The notes below the pieces were generated by a model that saw only the letters and a list, made by a program, of their open reading frames with translations, searched no databases and was not told the DNA's origin. A DNA stretch of 64,000 nucleotides from CAIMUM01 sp034429715 (GTDB lineage Bacteria; Chloroflexota; Dehalococcoidia; GIF9; UBA5629): the NCBI GenBank assembly GCA_034429715.1, contig DAOUFR010000074.1:40706-104705 (forward strand), given 5' to 3'. A program made the position numbers and the translations under genes. Every line of letters starts with the position of its first letter. The first letter of the stretch is position 1. Shown here piece by piece: positions 61,074 through 64,000 of this stretch.

Positions 61074-62102
61074 TTATTTTAGTCTGGCGAATATGAGTAT
61101 GGCTGCTAATCCGCATGCAGCTTCCATCAATATAAGAGTGACGACCAGCCTGCGCTCGCTGATGCCGTGGGCGACCAGCATGATGAACTGCCCCAGGCCC
61201 ACCGGCCTTTTACCGGGGCAATACAGTTTCCCGCCGATCTCATTACCGAAGCTTTTGGGGAAGCGGTTCACAGCCTTGAAGGCAAAATCTATGAAATAAG
61301 GGATCATTATGATGACGCCCGCCCATTCGAAATCGCCGATTATCACGGCCGAAGCGATGATCGCGCCGATGAAATAAGTGCCGATATTGCCGATGAACAG
61401 CCGGGCGGGGTACCAGTTGAAATAGATGGTTGCCAGCATTGCGCCGAAGGCTGCTGCCAGCAGGATCAGTGATGACGTCTGGCCTAATGAATATGCGATA
61501 ATGCCCAGCGAGCAGGTGGCTACCAAGCCCATTCCCAGCTCCAGGCCATTAAAGGCGGCCAGCATATTAACGGCATTTGCTGCTCCGGTTATACCGAGGG
61601 GGATCAGTATCAGCGGATAGATCAGACCGAGATTGACCTGCCCCAAGAGGGGGATATTAATATTTGAACTTCCCGCATTTACAGCAACCAGTGGAAAAGC
61701 CGCAATCAGTGGCAGCAATGCTTTAGCTATCTGACGCAGGTTCAACAGGTCATCAACGGTGCCCAAGAAAGCGATGATCAGGATCGTTACCAGGGCAGCC
61801 AGCAGCTCCCGGACCTGGATATTCATCTGAAAATCAGGTCCGCAGAAAGAGTTGAAGGCGATAGCCAGCAATACGGTGAATATACAACCGGTGATGGTAC
61901 CGATGCCGCCCATATCGGGTATCTCGGGTTTGTTGCGCTTGTTCATGTCGAGCTGTGTGATACGGGCACGCTTCAGACGGGGAATTAAAAAAAGAATACC
62001 GCCGAAGGTAATGCCGAAAGCAAAGGTAGCAATGATCAAGGAAACGGCTGTCATATTCTGATCTTGTGTGTACATCATATAATTTATTGAAATCAAGTAC
62101 AA
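61074..62102 (-). CDS. UDP-sugar:polyprenyl-phosphate transferase, ALG7/AglH-like (GT4 MraY/WecA superfamily)
   Basis: A 342-residue protein with about 10 membrane helices. The cytoplasmic segment NKRNKPEIPDMGGIG and the later NAVNMLAAFNGLELGMG match eukaryotic ALG7/DPAGT1 and archaeal AglH more closely than bacterial MraY; the shared Asp pair is in GTVDDLLNLRQ. The motif usually F-x-G-D reads FIGNIGTYF, Asn in place of the second acidic residue. The family attaches GlcNAc-1-phosphate or a similar sugar to dolichol or undecaprenyl phosphate, the first step of lipid-linked oligosaccharide assembly. It likely supplies the oligosaccharyltransferase at 56.6 kb. It ends 41 bases from uppP, converging. 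Confidence 0.85.
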   Translation of the reverse strand: MYLISINYMMYTQDQNMTAVSLIIATFAFGITFGGILFLIPRLKRARITQLDMNKRNKPEIPDMGGIGTITGCIFTVLLAIAFNSFCGPDFQMNIQVRELLAALVTILIIAFLGTVDDLLNLRQIAKALLPLIAAFPLVAVNAGSSNINIPLLGQVNLGLIYPLILIPLGITGAANAVNMLAAFNGLELGMGLVATCSLGIIAYSLGQTSSLILLAAAFGAMLATIYFNWYPARLFIGNIGTYFIGAIIASAVIIGDFEWAGVIIMIPYFIDFAFKAVNRFPKSFGNEIGGKLYCPGKRPVGLGQFIMLVAHGISERRLVVTLILMEAACGLAAILIFARLK

Positions 62103-62117
62103 CTCACTCGAGTTGAT

Positions 62118-63125
62118 TTAGGATTTCTGTTTTTGAGCAATCACTATGACTGTCTGAGGTTGGTTTTTCTTGGGTACCATATACCCCACCTTGTAACGAA
62201 GCAAATAACCGAAATAATAAAGTGTATTTCTAATGATCTTTTTAGCGGGTGAATTATTTAAAGTGGCTATAAGAAAATTGACCTTCGGCAGCACTTTATC
62301 TGTCTTGCCACCATTGACTGACGTCCTTTGGTGTTTTTCATGTTTGGATAAACTGGACCACAACGATGAAAATATTTGACGTGCAACCAGTTCAGGTACC
62401 ATCGAATACCTGTATATTTTTACGAATCTGAAACCGCTCTTTTCACACAGGTCCTTTAAATTATCGGTGCTGAAGAAAAAAAGATGGTCTGGATAAGAGA
62501 ATCGTCGGTATAACTTGAAATATTTAGGAGCTACTTCGCCCAAATTGCCGGTTTCGAAAACTAGGAATGAGCCCTCTTTCATTTTCTCATTGATTTCTTT
62601 AAATGCAAAGATCGGATCAAAAAAATGACTTATTACATCACAATGATAAATAACATCAAAATCTGTGTCGCTGAAGGAGGAACAATGAAGCGAGGATTCT
62701 TCACAAGGGATCTTCATTGTATTGCGTATGTAGTCAGCTTGAATATGATTAAGTTCTATTGCATACGGATTAAATCCTTGCTTTCTTGCTTCGTCTAAGA
62801 AGTACCCCGCGCCGGCTCCGATATCCAAAATGGTTCCACCCTCCACAAACGAAGTTATTATTCTAAGATTATGCCTGGCATGCAGTCTCTTAAATAGTTC
62901 ATTCTCCATATGAACTTCAGCAGATTTATCCGCTTTATTATCTTTATAGAGTTCTTGAATCTCATTGATGGTAGGTCGAGGTGATACATATATAAGACCA
63001 CAGTGACAGCATCGTCTACCTGTGTATCCACTTTCTTCGATGACAATCTGATTGTCGTCTTTTTCGCAGAATATGCACTTGATCTGTTCCATAGTATGGT
63101 TCCCTTGACCTTCCCCCATATTCAT
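62118..63125 (-). CDS. SAM-dependent methyltransferase with N-terminal zinc ribbon
   Basis: A 335-residue class I methyltransferase of the Methyltransf_23 type. A zinc ribbon (Cys-x2-Cys in KCIFCEKDD and a Cys-rich RRCCHCGLIY) is followed by LDIGAGAGYFLDEARKQG (SAM motif I, about 95-112) and YHCDVISHF. Residues 220-335 are basic with a long helix. A start at 63092 (MEQIKC) after AAGGGA is an alternative to the ATG at 63125. Base composition is more AT-rich than in the window as a whole. Such proteins often modify surface sugars or lipids; the substrate is unknown. It lies 15 bases downstream of the sugar-phosphate transferase gene start. Confidence 0.83.
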   Translation of the reverse strand: MNMGEGQGNHTMEQIKCIFCEKDDNQIVIEESGYTGRRCCHCGLIYVSPRPTINEIQELYKDNKADKSAEVHMENELFKRLHARHNLRIITSFVEGGTILDIGAGAGYFLDEARKQGFNPYAIELNHIQADYIRNTMKIPCEESSLHCSSFSDTDFDVIYHCDVISHFFDPIFAFKEINEKMKEGSFLVFETGNLGEVAPKYFKLYRRFSYPDHLFFFSTDNLKDLCEKSGFRFVKIYRYSMVPELVARQIFSSLWSSLSKHEKHQRTSVNGGKTDKVLPKVNFLIATLNNSPAKKIIRNTLYYFGYLLRYKVGYMVPKKNQPQTVIVIAQKQKS

Positions 63126-63253
63126 CAGTACCTCATCTTAGAACCCGGTTCTTATAAAGCATACGCCAGCGGCGTTCTAGTGCTCAATGTGATGTGATCT
63201 GTGATTTCTTTGTAGGTTCTGAACATACCTGTTATCACCCTTCATCCTTCTGG

Positions 63254-64000
63254 TTATTTCCGATATTCGACAAGCACGGTTTGACTAAAATATTTTAGTG
63301 GTGGCAGCACCTTAAAAAGAAACTTATCCAATGCCACCAATGTATTATTATTGAATCTATCGTTTAAACGTATGAGTCGAATCAGGAAACCAAAGGGAGA
63401 AATCCTAGTGGTTGAAAATACATATGCTCCAGCTAATATTAATTCTTTACTTGTCATAACTCTATCTTCGCTTGATTTCACATAGTTAAGCCACGCTTTT
63501 CGTTGCAGGATTGATGGGCGATAATTACTGCTCCCTTTCTTCCCTGCCGGGAACAAGTTCTGAACAAAGTTAAACAACTTGCTATTCTCAACAGGTTCGT
63601 AAAAAATAGCCAAGCCGTTTGCTTTCAGTACGCGATGACACTCATGGAGTGCTTTCAAGACATCGGATTCAGAGAGATGATGCAGTATAGCTATACCGAT
63701 AACGATATCATACTTTGAGTCAGCGAATGGAAGAGCAGTAATATCACCTTGCCGGAATTCACATTTAACTTTATTCAGCCGCGATAGAGCGTCCGCTGCG
63801 GTAACTAAATTTGTTCCTATGTCAACAGCGGTTATTTTTGCACCTTGCTTGGCAAGCCAGACTGAAAAATCCCCCCGACCAAAACCCACCTCAAGTATTT
63901 GTTTGTCTTGTATGGGGTCAATCAATTCCATTAGCGTATCGTAGAAACTCCGATTATAAAGCGGGCAGATAGATATAATATAATTGTGTGGGTTCTGCTC
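63254..64000 (-). CDS. SAM-dependent methyltransferase (5' end beyond window)
   Basis: The reverse strand stays open from the stop at 63254 through an internal ATG at 63931 to the right edge, adding at least 23 codons (EQNPHNYIISICPLYNRSF and onward, cut) that read naturally into MELIDPIQ; the true start is therefore outside the window. Visible: a Methyltransf_11/25 core with ILEVGFGRGDFSVWLAKQG (motif I), CEFRQGDITALPFADSKYD and IGIAILHHLSE, then a helical C-terminus. The target is unknown. AT-rich like the preceding methyltransferase and probably part of the same surface-glycan cluster. Confidence 0.82.
   Translation of the reverse strand, partial: EQNPHNYIISICPLYNRSFYDTLMELIDPIQDKQILEVGFGRGDFSVWLAKQGAKITAVDIGTNLVTAADALSRLNKVKCEFRQGDITALPFADSKYDIVIGIAILHHLSESDVLKALHECHRVLKANGLAIFYEPVENSKLFNFVQNLFPAGKKGSSNYRPSILQRKAWLNYVKSSEDRVMTSKELILAGAYVFSTTRISPFGFLIRLIRLNDRFNNNTLVALDKFLFKVLPPLKYFSQTVLVEYRK

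Overview
Organism and overall character. The window looks like a chromosome segment of an anaerobic Chloroflexota bacterium, probably Dehalococcoidia or a close relative; this is inferred from gene content, not from a marker gene. The clues are a ferredoxin-dependent 2-oxoacid oxidoreductase, a corrinoid/UroD-family methyltransferase pair with metF, tandem PAC2 proteins, several very long PAS proteins, archaeal-like glycosylation genes, and two families of short palindromic intergenic repeats. No rRNA, tRNA, CRISPR array, insertion sequence or complete prophage was seen. Genes are densely packed on both strands and no stretch over about 280 bases lacks either a gene or a repeat.

Layout, left half. 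1-5.5 kb: an AlkD-like repair protein cut by the left edge, a lipoprotein serpin, a PAS-PAS-HD-GYP protein, a lipoprotein phosphoesterase and a small membrane protein. 5.5-10.6 kb: a glycerol-3-phosphate dehydrogenase / AGPS-like flavoprotein / FGGY kinase operon. 10.6-15 kb: MFS transporter, GNAT acetyltransferase and a five-PAS diguanylate cyclase. 15-18 kb: UroD-like methyltransferase with its corrinoid protein, and a DUF4239 membrane protein. 18-23 kb: korDABC plus a double-ACT protein, then a NarL-type regulator and kinase. 23-31.2 kb: glycogen branching enzyme and a 2045-residue REC/PAS/GAF/HD-GYP protein. 31.4-40 kb: two PAC2 proteins, enoyl-CoA hydratase, 3-hydroxyacyl-CoA dehydrogenase, ispH, a metF-CaiB-RAM-HIT operon and a second two-component pair.

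Layout, right half. 40-44 kb: amino-acid permease, PLP desulfhydrase/deaminase, GMC oxidoreductase. 44-52.4 kb: a CARDB-like lipoprotein, an orphan terminase-large-subunit-like gene behind two small ORFs, a fibronectin-type surface protein, a tubulin-superfamily GTPase and an IPT/TIG surface protein. 52.6-56.4 kb: pyrG-transaldolase-rho. 56.6-64 kb: a surface-glycan region with an STT3/AglB-type oligosaccharyltransferase, a Wzz-like protein, an UppP-like phosphatase, an ALG7/AglH-like sugar-phosphate transferase and two methyltransferases, the last running off the right edge.

How it fits together. Core metabolism is fermentative or acetogen-like: ferredoxin-linked 2-oxoacid oxidation, methyl transfer through corrinoid and folate, CoA-thioester chemistry and glycogen storage. 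Cyclic-di-GMP signalling is prominent, with one synthase-type and two hydrolase-type proteins, all with PAS sensors. The right end points to N-linked protein glycosylation of archaeal flavour, and the surface proteins nearby carry many N-X-S/T sites. Several genes have a -10 box only 8-9 bases before the start codon, which suggests leaderless transcripts.
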